Counted from the first letter of the stretch, positions 52,678-62,630 are shown. The stretch is 64,000 nt of DNA from Vibrio rumoiensis (GCF_002218045.2 NZ_AP018688.1:1-64000); one strand, 5' to 3'. A program made the numbers and translations. Notes: generated by a model from the sequence alone, not told the origin.

Positions 52678-55077
52678 TTAAACATCGACAGACAACTGAC
52701 GAATCTGCGCTTTTAGTCCCGGTAGCATACTCGAACTGGCGCTGAATTTTCGTAACCCAACACGAAGTAATGTTTCTGTGGCATTTGGATCACCAGCCAT
52801 CTCACCGCACATACTGACCGGTATGCCCGCGCGATCGCCTGCTGCACAAGTGAGTTCAATGGCTTTTAGTACCGATGGTTCAAAGTAGTTCACCAATTCA
52901 GCAACGGCAGCGTTGCCTCGATCGGCTGCCATAACATATTGAGTCAAATCATTGGTGCCAATAGAGAAAAAGTCGACTTCTTGTGCTAACGCATCTGCAT
53001 TTAATACCGCGGCGGGTACCTCAATCATAATACCGACAGGCAAATGAGTCGCATCCAAGCCGAGTTGGTTTGCTTGATGTGCCAACAGCGCTTTTACTTT
53101 TCTCACTTCTTCAACCTGAGCCACCATCGGTATCATCAATTGAATATTCGGTTGCTCGTGAAAGGCTCTCAGAATGGCTCGAAGTTGGGCGGTAAACAAT
53201 GACTCATGTTGAAGGCACAACCGCACCCCTCTCAGACCTAAAAATGGATTATCTTCCGCTGGCATAGGGTAAGCGACTAAAGGCTTATCACCGCCAACAT
53301 CTAGACTACGAATCGTAAGTGGCTTATCACCAAGTGCGGCGGCAATATCACGATACACTTGGTATTGCGCTTCCTCAGTCGGCAACTCATCACTGTTTTG
53401 AAATAGAAACTCAGTCCGGAATAGACCAACGCCCTCAGCTCCTGATGTTAGTGCATCATCAATATCTTTCGGTCCACCAATATTGGCGAATACTGGAATA
53501 TGGACACCATCACAGGTGACTGCGGCTTGCTGAGCACTCGCTAGTGCACTTTGTCGTGAGTTTTGCCACTCAATTTGCTGAGCTTCTAATTCCTGCTGTA
53601 CGGCATCTGAAGGAGAGAACCATAAATGCCCTCGAAAGCCATCAATAGTCACCACTTGACCAGCACGCACAGCATCAAGGCAGCCCTGAGCTTTAACGAT
53701 GGCAGGAATCCCCATCGCACGAGCAAGAATCGCACTGTGAGAGGTTTTCCCTCCCTCACTCAAACAGATACCAAGCACTTTCGATTTATCAAGCCCGGCC
53801 ACATCAGAAGGCATCAGATCGCGGGCCAACAAAATACTCGGTTCCTTAATGTCGATGGCATTAGGCGTTACACCTGTCATTTCAACCATAACCTGGCGTG
53901 CGATATCATGCACATCAGCTTCGCGTTCCCGCATGTACTGGCTTTCAGCCTGGCGAAACTCGTCGGCTAACGTTTGCAGTGATTCTATCCAAGCTTGCTC
54001 GGCTATCATGCCCGTTTGAATTCGCGACTCAACCGATGCCCATAATTCTGGGTCACTGAGCATCATGCTATGAGCAGAAAATATTTCCCCTTTCGGCTGC
54101 TTCGCTTGCTCCTGCAAATGTTGAACAACCACGCCTATCGCATGCTTAACCCGTTCAATTTCATCTTGTTCACTTTGGAAATCACGTTCAGGCACAACTG
54201 GCATTTCATGAGTAAAAAGGACAACTGGAGCAGTAGCGATACCGTCATTGACTCGAAGACCAACAACAGCACCTTCAATCTGATTAGGGACCATGTCATC
54301 GAGCAAAGTATCCGTGCTCTCTTCAGATTCGATAATGCCTTGCTCAACCGCCTCTTTTTCTCCGAAGTGCTCACTAGCTAAGGCTTCAAATTCCTTGATT
54401 GCTTCACTGGATTGAGAGCCGAGTGCGCACAGCGTGATCGTCTCTTGGCTACGAACGCCAAGTTTCGCAATGCTGTTTAAGCTTTTCGCGTTTACACGGC
54501 GCTCGCCTTTTTTCAACCATAATTGGCAGTCAAAAGGCGCGAGTGCACCAACAATGGCCGCAGCGGGACGAGCATGTAATCCATTCGGATTTTGCACTAC
54601 CCAATCAAATGTCCGTTCTTGCTCAAAGTTCTCTGATACTGGCGCTATCTCAGCGGATGTTAGTAGCTGATCACCAAGGTGCTCCCGTTTTACGCTTAAC
54701 GCATTCTGTGCCTCTTCGACTACCGTCGATAAAGGTAGCCCGGCAGCAGCAGCCACCGACGCCGCCATGGTCCCTTCAACAATGGGGGCCGAGATAAGGG
54801 TGACATTTTCCCTCACATGATCATCAATCAGATCCAGAGCCATTTCCGTGCTAAGCAACGCGCTGCCAAGATCCATCAACACAACAACCCCTTGTTGATC
54901 ATGTACCTGCTCAATCGCTTCCATCACGGCTATGGCATCGGTTCCGATCGGGTTCTCTGGATCATCAATCCCAGCCGCAATCGCAAGCTTGGCTTTGCCT
55001 TGCGTCATTTGGGTGGCAAGTTCGGCCACCCCTTCTGCAAGGCGACGACTATGAGATACAACTACAATTCCCACCAT
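52678..55077 (-). CDS. dhaM: DhaM-HPr-EI fusion, phosphoryl donor of DHA kinase
   Basis: 799 residues in three parts. EIIA-Man-like DhaM (1-125) has the phospho-His in VVSHSRRL (H9). HPr-like (155-245) has NPNGLHARPAA (H168). Full enzyme I (about 270-799) has GGKTSHSAILARAMG (phospho-His near 446) and a complete PEP-binding barrel (SIGTNDLTQYVMAADRGN). E. coli DhaM has only a partial EI, so this version may take phosphate from PEP without the housekeeping EI. It passes phosphate to DhaL-ADP. Starts 1 base after dhaL stops. Confidence 0.92.
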   Translation of the reverse strand: MVGIVVVSHSRRLAEGVAELATQMTQGKAKLAIAAGIDDPENPIGTDAIAVMEAIEQVHDQQGVVVLMDLGSALLSTEMALDLIDDHVRENVTLISAPIVEGTMAASVAAAAGLPLSTVVEEAQNALSVKREHLGDQLLTSAEIAPVSENFEQERTFDWVVQNPNGLHARPAAAIVGALAPFDCQLWLKKGERRVNAKSLNSIAKLGVRSQETITLCALGSQSSEAIKEFEALASEHFGEKEAVEQGIIESEESTDTLLDDMVPNQIEGAVVGLRVNDGIATAPVVLFTHEMPVVPERDFQSEQDEIERVKHAIGVVVQHLQEQAKQPKGEIFSAHSMMLSDPELWASVESRIQTGMIAEQAWIESLQTLADEFRQAESQYMREREADVHDIARQVMVEMTGVTPNAIDIKEPSILLARDLMPSDVAGLDKSKVLGICLSEGGKTSHSAILARAMGIPAIVKAQGCLDAVRAGQVVTIDGFRGHLWFSPSDAVQQELEAQQIEWQNSRQSALASAQQAAVTCDGVHIPVFANIGGPKDIDDALTSGAEGVGLFRTEFLFQNSDELPTEEAQYQVYRDIAAALGDKPLTIRSLDVGGDKPLVAYPMPAEDNPFLGLRGVRLCLQHESLFTAQLRAILRAFHEQPNIQLMIPMVAQVEEVRKVKALLAHQANQLGLDATHLPVGIMIEVPAAVLNADALAQEVDFFSIGTNDLTQYVMAADRGNAAVAELVNYFEPSVLKAIELTCAAGDRAGIPVSMCGEMAGDPNATETLLRVGLRKFSASSSMLPGLKAQIRQLSVDV

Positions 55078-55078
55078 C

Positions 55079-55714
55079 TTAATTACCTGCTATTGCCTGC
55101 TGTAGTGCTTTAATCATTAACAAAGAAGAGGTTGCGCCGGGGTCTTGGTGACCAATACTACGTTCACCTAAATAGCTTGCTCGCCCTTTTTTCGCCAACA
55201 TTTCAATCGTGGCAACCGCGTTCGTTTCTGCTAGCTCAACCATTTCATTCAATAAATGGTCAGCGCTCATGCCATTTTCTAACGACGCCTTCACGCTAAC
55301 TAAAACGGGTAACCAAACATCACACATGGTTTTATCACCCAGTTCCGCTTTACCACGAGACACCACGCCATCCACACCGCTTTTTAGTGCATCAACCAAC
55401 TCTTCAAACGTTAGTTGCTCTCGAGTTCCGACAGCGGCAGCCGTGCGAATAAACAGCGTGCCATACAGCGGGCCACTTGCCCCACCGACACTAGAAAGCA
55501 AGGTCATGCCCGTATTCTTGAGAATGCTGCCGATATTTTGGTCCGCAAATTGCGGCAGTTTTTCCGCGACTTTTTTAAAGCCTCGGTTCATATTGAGACC
55601 ATGGTCTGCGTCACCAATATCACGATCAAGGTCGGTCAGAAAATCTTGATTCTCTTGATACGTTTTTGCACATAGCTCTAACCAGTGAACGATATGTTGT
55701 TTTTCAATTTGCAT
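55079..55714 (-). CDS. dhaL: dihydroxyacetone kinase subunit DhaL
   Basis: 211 residues. ADP-binding DhaL fold: FLTDLDRDIGDADHGLNMNR (metal-binding Asp cluster), SSVGGASGPLYGTLFIRTAA and GRASYLGERSIGHQDPGATS. Binds ADP permanently as a cofactor. Part of the dhaK-dhaL-dhaM operon with 15-base and 1-base gaps. Confidence 0.93.
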   Translation of the reverse strand: MQIEKQHIVHWLELCAKTYQENQDFLTDLDRDIGDADHGLNMNRGFKKVAEKLPQFADQNIGSILKNTGMTLLSSVGGASGPLYGTLFIRTAAAVGTREQLTFEELVDALKSGVDGVVSRGKAELGDKTMCDVWLPVLVSVKASLENGMSADHLLNEMVELAETNAVATIEMLAKKGRASYLGERSIGHQDPGATSSLLMIKALQQAIAGN

Positions 55715-55729
55715 GTTTGCTCCCCCCTG

Positions 55730-56788
55730 TTACCACTTGATCGCGGCCGTATCGACAGGAGCATCAAACAGCTCCAACATCTCTTTATCTGCTTTCAGCA
55801 ACGTAATTGAAACGCCTTCCATATCGAGTGACGTACAGAAGTTACCAACCATATTACGCACGATACGGAACCCCGCTTGCTCGCAGTTATGAGCAAGACG
55901 GCGGTACACCCCGTAAAGCTCTGAAGTTGGCGTACCACCCATACCATTCACCATCACAATGTAGTCGTGTTCAGCAGCAAAAGGCTCAATGCTGGATTCC
56001 ACTTCACCCCATTCACCTTCGTCACGATTCCAAATACGCAAAGTGCGCTGATAAGGTGTGTTTTCAGCAACTTCAGTAAACATTTCATCCACTAACGTAT
56101 CGACATCGGTGTATTTCACTCGCTTGATACCTGGTTCACCATGGATACCAACACCAAACTCCACTTCATCATCTTCCAGAACAAAAGATGGTTTACCCGC
56201 CGCTGGCACAACACAAGCATTAAGCGCCACGCCAAATGAGCGACAGTGATTATTAACGCGACGAGCCAGAGCTTCACATTGCTCCAACGAATAACCTTTG
56301 TTCGCGGCAGCCCCAACTAACTTCTCAACCAATACCGTTCCAGCAACGCCACGGCGACCAGCGGTATACAAGCTGTCTTTGACCGCAACATCGTCATCCA
56401 CCAACACCGACCCAACTTTGATGCCATCGGTATGAAGCAGCTCCACGGCCGTTTCAAAATTCAATACGTCGCCGGTGTAGTTTTTAATGATAAATAGCAC
56501 GCCTTCTCCAGTATTCACTTGGTTGCCACATTCGTACATTTGATCAGGCGTAGGTGAAGTAAATACCTCACCAGGGCAGGCGCCTGTCAGCATGCCTTTA
56601 CCAATAAAACCTGCGTGCAAAGGTTCATGACCACAGCCACCACCAGAAACCAATGCCACTTGCCCCGGCGTTTCCTCATGCCACATGTAACGAGGCTCGT
56701 AGTTGGCTTTTAGCTCAGGGCGGGACAATGCCAGGCCTTCCATTTGCTGCAATACAACATCATCGACTTGGTTAATTAACTTTTTCAT
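55730..56788 (-). CDS. dhaK: dihydroxyacetone kinase subunit DhaK
   Basis: 352 residues. ALVSGGGCGHEPLHAGFIGK and the substrate-binding His in GVGIHGEPGIKR near 216, which forms a hemiaminal with dihydroxyacetone. VMVNGMGGTPTSELY near the end. First gene of the operon, divergent from gldA with two palindromes between them. Confidence 0.93.
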   Translation of the reverse strand: MKKLINQVDDVVLQQMEGLALSRPELKANYEPRYMWHEETPGQVALVSGGGCGHEPLHAGFIGKGMLTGACPGEVFTSPTPDQMYECGNQVNTGEGVLFIIKNYTGDVLNFETAVELLHTDGIKVGSVLVDDDVAVKDSLYTAGRRGVAGTVLVEKLVGAAANKGYSLEQCEALARRVNNHCRSFGVALNACVVPAAGKPSFVLEDDEVEFGVGIHGEPGIKRVKYTDVDTLVDEMFTEVAENTPYQRTLRIWNRDEGEWGEVESSIEPFAAEHDYIVMVNGMGGTPTSELYGVYRRLAHNCEQAGFRIVRNMVGNFCTSLDMEGVSITLLKADKEMLELFDAPVDTAAIKW

Positions 56789-57141
56789 CGTTCTATCTCA
56801 TTCCATTTATATTTTTATGTAGGGTATGAATTCATCTTAAACAGAGAAAAAACGTGCTCAACAAAAATCAATCCGTTTCATATTGAAACAACGACTTCGG
56901 TATTTTTGTTTCAATATGAAACGAAAAACGACGAATTCGCTTGAATAGTGATCGGCGCCATAAAGCATACTAATGCTTATTACTTCTGACAGTCGGTTTG
57001 ACACCGAGGTCATAAAAGCATGGAACAAAACCAGAGATATCCTTCACCACTTACCTCACCAAACCTAATATAAACCTTATCGCTACAATGGATTTTCATT
57101 GCAGTCCAAAACACACATAAAAAAGGTTAAAGGTTTGAATT
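56789..57141. promoter_or_regulatory. dhaK-gldA divergent control region with paired operators
   Basis: GTTTCATATTGAAAC (56875-56889) and its exact reverse complement GTTTCAATATGAAAC (56908-56922) are centred 33 bases apart, three turns of the helix. They lie about 87 bases from dhaK and 220 from gldA. DhaR is the likely ligand because its gene is adjacent. AAAGG at about 57130 serves gldA. Confidence 0.7.
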
Positions 57142-58224
57142 ATGGACAAAATTATTATCAGCCCAAGCAAATACGTCCAAGGTGAACAAGTACTTACATC
57201 TATCGCTCACTATGTGAAAACATTAGGTGAACGTCCGTTAGTCATTGCCGATGAGTTCGTGACTAACCTGGTTGGTGATGACGTCAAACAAAGCTTTGCT
57301 GACGAAAAGCTTCCACTCACTATGAACATTTTTGGTGGCGAATGTTCACGCGTTGAGATTGAACGCATCACGGACATTTGTGCCACTCAAAAACACGATG
57401 TCATTGTCGGTATTGGTGGCGGTAAAACCTTAGATACAGCTAAGGCCGTTGCGTTTTACACCAAAATTCCTGTCGTGGTGGTTCCTACGATTGCCTCGAC
57501 TGATGCGCCAACCTCTGCTCTTGCGGTGATATACACACCTGAAGGTGAGTTTGCAGAATATTTGATGATCCCTAAAAATCCAGACATGGTCATCATGGAT
57601 ACATCAGTCATCGCCAAAGCCCCTGTTCGCCTACTGGTATCGGGGATGGGCGATGCGCTCTCCACCTACTTTGAAGCTCGTGCCAACATGACCTCTGGTA
57701 AGGCAACAATGGCAGGTGGTTTAGCGACGCGTTCAGCGCAAGCTCTTGCGAAGCTCTGTTATGAAACCTTGCTTGAAGATGGTGTAAAAGCAAAAGCTGC
57801 GGTAGAAAATGGTGTGAGCACCAAAGCGGTAGAAAATATTATTGAAGCCAATACATACCTAAGCGGTATAGGTTTTGAAAGCAGTGGCCTAGCAGGCGCT
57901 CACGCTATTCATAACGGCCTAACCAAGCTCGAAGAGTGTCACCATCTCTATCATGGTGAGAAAGTCGCGTTCGGCACACTTGTTCAACTGGTGCTAGAAA
58001 ACGCAGCGATGGAAGAGATTAATACGGTTCTCGCCTTCTGCCGATCGGTAGGTCTACCAACCAACTTATTTGATATGGGCGTTAAAGAGCTTAATCACGA
58101 TAAATTGCGCGAGGTCGCCGAAGCTTCAACGGCCGAGGGAGAAACCATCCACAATATGCCATTCCCAGTGACGGCAGAAAATGTCTACTCTGCAATTCTA
58201 ACCGCTCATCAACTGGGCCAATAA
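57142..58224 (+). CDS. gldA: glycerol dehydrogenase
   Basis: 360 residues. Iron-containing alcohol dehydrogenase fold: NAD site GIGGGKTLDTAKAVAFY, metal site VSGMGDALSTYFEAR and SSGLAGAHAIHNGL, HHLYHGEKVAFG. Oxidises glycerol to dihydroxyacetone with NAD+ (Zn-dependent), feeding DhaKLM. Divergent from dhaK. Confidence 0.92.
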   Translation: MDKIIISPSKYVQGEQVLTSIAHYVKTLGERPLVIADEFVTNLVGDDVKQSFADEKLPLTMNIFGGECSRVEIERITDICATQKHDVIVGIGGGKTLDTAKAVAFYTKIPVVVVPTIASTDAPTSALAVIYTPEGEFAEYLMIPKNPDMVIMDTSVIAKAPVRLLVSGMGDALSTYFEARANMTSGKATMAGGLATRSAQALAKLCYETLLEDGVKAKAAVENGVSTKAVENIIEANTYLSGIGFESSGLAGAHAIHNGLTKLEECHHLYHGEKVAFGTLVQLVLENAAMEEINTVLAFCRSVGLPTNLFDMGVKELNHDKLREVAEASTAEGETIHNMPFPVTAENVYSAILTAHQLGQ

Positions 58225-58250
58225 CCCAAATAAAAACGAGTTTGAGTCTC

Positions 58251-58275
58251 AAAAGGCAAGCCAAGGTTTGCCTTT
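58251..58275. terminator. bidirectional terminator between gldA and sensor kinase
   Basis: AAAAGGCAA...TTGCCTTTT stem with a 7-base loop, A- and T-rich on both sides. Overlaps the kinase stop. Confidence 0.75.
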
Positions 58276-59429
58276 TATGCTTCAACGGACTTATCACTTC
58301 CATTGACACCTGCCGATGGCAACATCAAAACAAACCGCGTCCTGTCTTTATCTGATGTTACTTTTATCTGTCCTTCATACGCTTGCACGATAGATTGGGT
58401 AATCGACAAACCTAGCCCTGCACCGACGCTACCTACATGTTGGCGAGATTTATCTGCGCGATAAAATCGGTCGAAAAGGTACGGTAAGTTTTGCTCGGCA
58501 ATGGAGTCACCTTGGTTGCTGACCGATATCGTAACCCATTCATCAACCTCTTGAACGTCAATCACAATGGTTGAATCAGCATACGCATGGCGAATCGCGT
58601 TGGAGAGCAAGTTGCCCACCGCACGCTCAAACATGTTTTTGTCCATATAGAGCTGACCGTCGCCTGAGTTCACGATTCGAACCTCGGCATCTTCGGCCAA
58701 TATTTCAAAATACGCGACCAAGCGGTCGATTTCCTCCCGCACCGCAAACACTTCGTCATGGCGATGAATGAGCTTGTTTTCAGCCTTGGCAATGTAGAGC
58801 AAATCGTTGATGGTTTTCGTGATGCGGTTGAGTTCTTCTAACGTTGAGGCAATCGCATCCTGATATTCCTCAGGCGTTCGACATGCACCTAAAATGACCT
58901 GATTTTGCGTAGTAATGTTGGTGAGTGGCGTTTTTAACTCATGTGCTATATCAGAAGAAAACTCGCTCAAGCGGCGAAAACCAGTTTGCAACCTATCGAG
59001 CATCGCGTTGTGTTTGTTGGCTAACTCGCGCAGTTCTATTGGCAACGAATCTGGGTCGAGACGAATGCCCATTTGCTCTGGGGATATCTGTTGAATGTGC
59101 TGATTCAACCCCACAATCGGCTTCAACCCACGTTTTACAATCCAACCGCTCAACGCGGAAGAAATCACAAACGCCAAACCGAGCGCCCAAAACAAAATCC
59201 AGTCGAGTTTATCCAAAAACAAAATATGGTGGTTGATACTCATGCCGAGCACCACCTGATACTCCCCAGCTTGAAACGCAAACGCGCGGATATTCAGCGA
59301 GACCTCACTCCATTCGATGGCGCACTCGTGATTTAAAACCTGAGGTGAGCTAATGCTATAGGCTCGGTTCTGAGGAATCGTCAGGCTCGAATTCTGATAC
59401 ACGTTCTGCTTGCCTTCAAACACCCACAT
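58275..59429 (-). pseudogene. sensor histidine kinase (CusS-like), N-terminally truncated
   Basis: About 384 residues remain: part of the periplasmic region, one transmembrane helix (WILFWALGLAFVISSALSGW near 78-97), HAMP, HisKA with SDIAHELKTPLTNITTQ, and HATPase with NLLSNAIRHAYAD, DRFYRADKSRQH and GAGLGLSITQSIV. The first transmembrane helix is missing because the 10.6-kb segment ends here. A stop in the IS lies just upstream. No response regulator gene is nearby. Probably nonfunctional as a sensor. Confidence 0.8.
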
Positions 59430-59461
59430 GTAGAGCGTGCTGTTATTGGGCTTCAGACCCC

Positions 59462-60354
59462 GTTACCTGTTCTCGCTTGGTTGCTTGTTCACTATGAATC
59501 AAAAGCCACTTCTGAGATACCGAGCCATAATCAGCGTCAATCCAACAACCCGAGTAGCCATTGCCGATATGGCTCAGCTGCTCTGGCTCAAGGTTCATTA
59601 AGGCCTCTTTGGCTGATTTAATGGTCATTGGAACACGCGTAATAAACTTCTATTGTTGCTCATCCAGTGAACGAATGCTCTCTTCGGTGTATAAAGCGGC
59701 ATCGGCGATGAAGTAGCGACTGTTTTGAGCTGCCTTCAGGCAATGAATATGCCGTTTAGTGACTTCTGAGAATGCCTTAGCATCATTGGTGTTACCACTA
59801 AGCGCTTGCATGTAAACAGGCAGGCCAGCTTGATTTTCGCAAATCAACTCAAGGACCACTTGATTTAGCTCTGGACGGTGGTCTCGGCTGTAGCCTTTTA
59901 CCAGCTTGATGGCATTAAGATCTTCGTCCTGGGCATATTCACCATCGACATGGAAGCTAGTGATATCAAGGTGTACAGAGTCTGTTTTAAGTCCTAGCTT
60001 ATCAATGACATGCTCTGCAATCGCTTGATAAAGTGCGGAGACATCTGCTTCATATAAAGCATCTAACGTGCGTCCGAGTACATCGTCCGTTAAATGGTGA
60101 GCTTCAATATCTTTAGCAAGCAACTTGGCAACAGGCTTCGTCTCGAAGAAGTCAGAAAACATATGCAGCGTTCTGCTGTGAAAGCCAAGACCATTGAGAA
60201 TCATCGCCAAGACCGCATCGCCATGTGAAACGTTATGATCCGAGTACTTGGGAATGACGCGATCAATAATACCAGGTAAACCGATTTCATGGCAGAAAGC
60301 AGCGATCAGCCCTAAGTGATCTAGGCGTTTAATGACAGGTTGAGCAGCAGACAT
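59462..60354 (-). pseudogene. IS1634-type transposase, N-terminal part with amber stop
   Basis: MSAAQPVIKRLDHLGLIAAF, then DVLGRTLDALYEADVSALYQ, and the catalytic region SVHLDITSFHVDG. TAG at 59650-59652 follows SLDEQQ; the same frame continues KFITRVPMTIKSAKEALM to EQVT at the insertion. Two lesions thus: an internal stop and the 10.6-kb insertion. Confidence 0.8.
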
Positions 60355-60446
60355 AATAAAGTGACCGTTAAATAACAGTAATAGATCAAAATTGGGGATC
60401 GCGATCAAGAGGTCTGTCGCACTAACATTTGTAAACGATCACTGGA

Positions 60447-60680
60447 TCACATTGTTTTAATTCTGAAATTGGCTGCGGAATGAAGGTTAAATGCACCATA
60501 AAAATAGAAAGGAAAATCAAAAGCAACCGCTTTGGTCATTGTCCAACATAGCTGAAGTAACTTACTTGCCAGGTGAATCAAGTGACCAAAGGTGGCCCGA
60601 ATCGCTCTTATAAATCCTTCAAGAAGGAAAGTAAAAGCAAATGCTGCCCCTAAAATTACTGAAATAGTCATAATATCCAT
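60447..60680 (-). pseudogene. small membrane protein truncated by the IS1634-type element
   Basis: MDIMTISVILGAAFAFTFLL, then FPFYFYGAFNLHS at the IS edge, where the last residues (ANFRIKTM) are IS-coded. One N-terminal transmembrane helix and a second hydrophobic stretch. Native end lost. Confidence 0.5.
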
Positions 60681-61268
60681 TGTTTCTCTCCTAAATGCCT
60701 ATTGGCTGTTGTGTTGTCACTCTTGATATGAATTATCTTGAGTGACTATAGTAATTACAGATTCATATTCACCAAAAACGTGATTATCAATTTGTAAGAG
60801 CTGAATCAAACGTAACGTTCAAACACATTGAATAGATGCAAAAAAGCAACAAACAAAAAGTAAGTGTCATGTGAGATATCAGAAGTTGGTGCTGGATTGG
60901 TACAAGACCAATAAGTAATTGCTCAAATGAGCGATGCAAAATGATTTGCGTGTCGGTAGGTGTCTCTATATTGCGTAGTGCAATTCCACTCTCAAGAGGT
61001 GTGGATTCTAAGTGCATGGCGCAAGAAAACTAATAAACAAATATTAATAGGGGCTACTTAAAATTGCAAGGTATTGATTCATGTCATAGGTCAGAAAATA
61101 ATTTCCCCCTGAAAAACTGCATTTCATAAGCCCTTGATTTTATGCCATAAAATTTCACTCATAGAATTTGCTAGTTTGAATTTGATGATATTATTGTCTT
61201 GTAGTCATGTTTTAGACCTTTTTTATCTCATTGAGACTACGCATTAAATCTAAAAAGGAATAATTGAT
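60681..61268. other. intergenic region, nothing firmly supported
   Basis: A 76-codon minus frame (60787-61017) has a hydrophobic C-terminal stretch but no ribosome site. Not called. AAAAGGAA at about 61252-61259 serves the next gene. Confidence 0.4.
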
Positions 61269-61532
61269 ATGTTTGATTTTCTTCAACATCTAACACCAGC
61301 TCTATCGAACGTAGTAACTATTGCGTCTAATCTTACTACTGACTACCCGATCACTATCCCAGTGATGTTTCTAACTCTGTTATTTGGTCGCAAGTTAATC
61401 TCGAAAGCGGCATTTATTATCACTAAAGTGGTTCTTTTACCGATTAATCTAGCGATCATTTTTATCACCTACTTAGTAGACCAGGCACAACTTCAACTTG
61501 ATAGTCTGGTGACTAAATCTAAATCCCATTAG
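61269..61532 (+). CDS. small membrane protein, 87 residues
   Basis: Two hydrophobic stretches: PITIPVMFLTLLFG (30-43) and FIITKVVLLPINLAIIFITY (49-68). A good AAGGAA site precedes the ATG by 9 bases. No family recognised. Confidence 0.55.
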   Translation: MFDFLQHLTPALSNVVTIASNLTTDYPITIPVMFLTLLFGRKLISKAAFIITKVVLLPINLAIIFITYLVDQAQLQLDSLVTKSKSH

Positions 61533-61629
61533 AACGTCAATTTCATCATTAATACACTCCGCAATGGTCACTTTCAAAAATTGGCCATTTTTTATGTAAA
61601 TTGACATTGCAATATGACGCCACGATAAA

Positions 61630-61666
61630 AAAATGACACAGAACCTTTTAGGCTCTGTGTCATTTT
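61630..61666. terminator. bidirectional terminator
   Basis: AAAATGACACAGA.CC pairs with GG.TCTGTGTCATTTT across a short loop. Lies after the 61269 gene and the 61686 minus gene. Confidence 0.8.
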
Positions 61667-61685
61667 AGTCTTTGAAAGGAATGAA

Positions 61686-62630
61686 TTACTGTTCGCCAGC
61701 TTTCAAATACCCCAAATCAATTAATTGTTTTCTCATTTTTTCGCTGTGCATCATTCTAAATCCAGCTGCATAGTATTTCTTGCTCGAAACTGAAGCTGGA
61801 CTTAAGCGCGTTGTTACGTGAGCTGATTGATTGAAGATGGCCAAAGCATTTTCACCCAAACTACGTCTAGCAGAAATTGTGTGATCATGATTATCGCCAA
61901 GTATAGCGTCTGATTTAGCGATAATTTTCATAACCTTATCAAATGGCCTTCCCTCGACATACCCTCTTTCTTCACGTTGAAATCGGCAAAACGGCAATGC
62001 TAAATATTCACGTATTGTTTTTGGAGTGATAAGGATCTCTCCAAATCCTAACTGGACACGTAATCGCTTCTCTAATGAAAATGCGCTTATAGCATTATTA
62101 TAATCAAACTTATTTGATTCATTAATGTAAGGCTGTGCCCATGAATGATCTGTACCAGTGGTAAAATTGCAGCCAAATAAATATGCCGCACTGGAAAGAG
62201 CCAACCCGAATGAAGTGTGCTCTTCACTTGGTAATGAATCTATATCTAAATCAATACCGGTCAGTAGCTTCAAAGATAAATCCTGTGAAACTTCAACGGC
62301 CATCTGGTGACGAATAACAGAGGTTTCGATCTCAAAACCAAACGCATTTACTCCGTTTTCATCAAGGATTTGAGTTACAGCAAGTACCTCACCAACAAAC
62401 GCTGCAATCTTTTCTGATTGAATAGCATCAGACGAAATTTCCACAATTAAAGACCCAACGCCTCTTTTCAGCTTGTTTGGATCAACTGCATAATTTTTAT
62501 GAAGAACATCTAAACTTGGAAGCAGTTCGTCTTTGAAATCAATAGTCCAAGCGACCGTGACGTGATACTTGTTTTTATATTTTTCGACTAAAGACTCATC
62601 GGTATAGGTACGAAGTAAGTGTGTGTTCAT
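61686..62630 (-). CDS. unknown 314-residue protein
   Basis: AGGAG lies 7 bases before the ATG, so the start is firm. Mixed alpha/beta; sections such as VGSLIVEISSDAIQSEKIAA and NAFGFEIETSVIRHQMAVEV suggest a small beta sheet, and the C-terminus is basic. No catalytic motif, signal or membrane segment seen. The IS3-family element starts 26 bases upstream and has probably taken away its native promoter. Confidence 0.55.
   Translation of the reverse strand: MNTHLLRTYTDESLVEKYKNKYHVTVAWTIDFKDELLPSLDVLHKNYAVDPNKLKRGVGSLIVEISSDAIQSEKIAAFVGEVLAVTQILDENGVNAFGFEIETSVIRHQMAVEVSQDLSLKLLTGIDLDIDSLPSEEHTSFGLALSSAAYLFGCNFTTGTDHSWAQPYINESNKFDYNNAISAFSLEKRLRVQLGFGEILITPKTIREYLALPFCRFQREERGYVEGRPFDKVMKIIAKSDAILGDNHDHTISARRSLGENALAIFNQSAHVTTRLSPASVSSKKYYAAGFRMMHSEKMRKQLIDLGYLKAGEQ

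Larger units (their letters stand above)
48862..59461. mobile_element. 10.6-kb Tn3-end-bounded segment carrying the dha/gldA genes
   Basis: The left end (48862-48900) starts GGGGTCTGAAGCCCAATGGA and resembles a complete Tn3-type 38-bp end. The right end repeats only the first 17 bases (59445-59461), then continues as sensor-kinase coding sequence. GTTAC flanks both sides (48857-48861, 59462-59466). No Tn3 transposase is inside. It is either an element that lost its transposase and part of one end, or a host segment moved with a surrogate end. Confidence 0.7.
48122..60481 (-). mobile_element. IS1634-type element split by a 10.6-kb insertion
   Basis: Ends ATTCCGCAGCCAATTT (48122-48137) and its reverse complement (60466-60481) bound the element. 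Removing 48862-59461 and one GTTAC copy leaves 1755 bp with a single transposase frame of exactly 538 codons. The outer flanks (CCGAG and GAAGG) do not match, so no target duplication remains. The left flank is the 17-base exon of the group II intron. Confidence 0.8.

Noticed and set aside
60787..61017. 76-codon minus-strand frame with a hydrophobic stretch
   Set aside because: No ribosome site, and an unusual start within a non-coding A+T-rich stretch.
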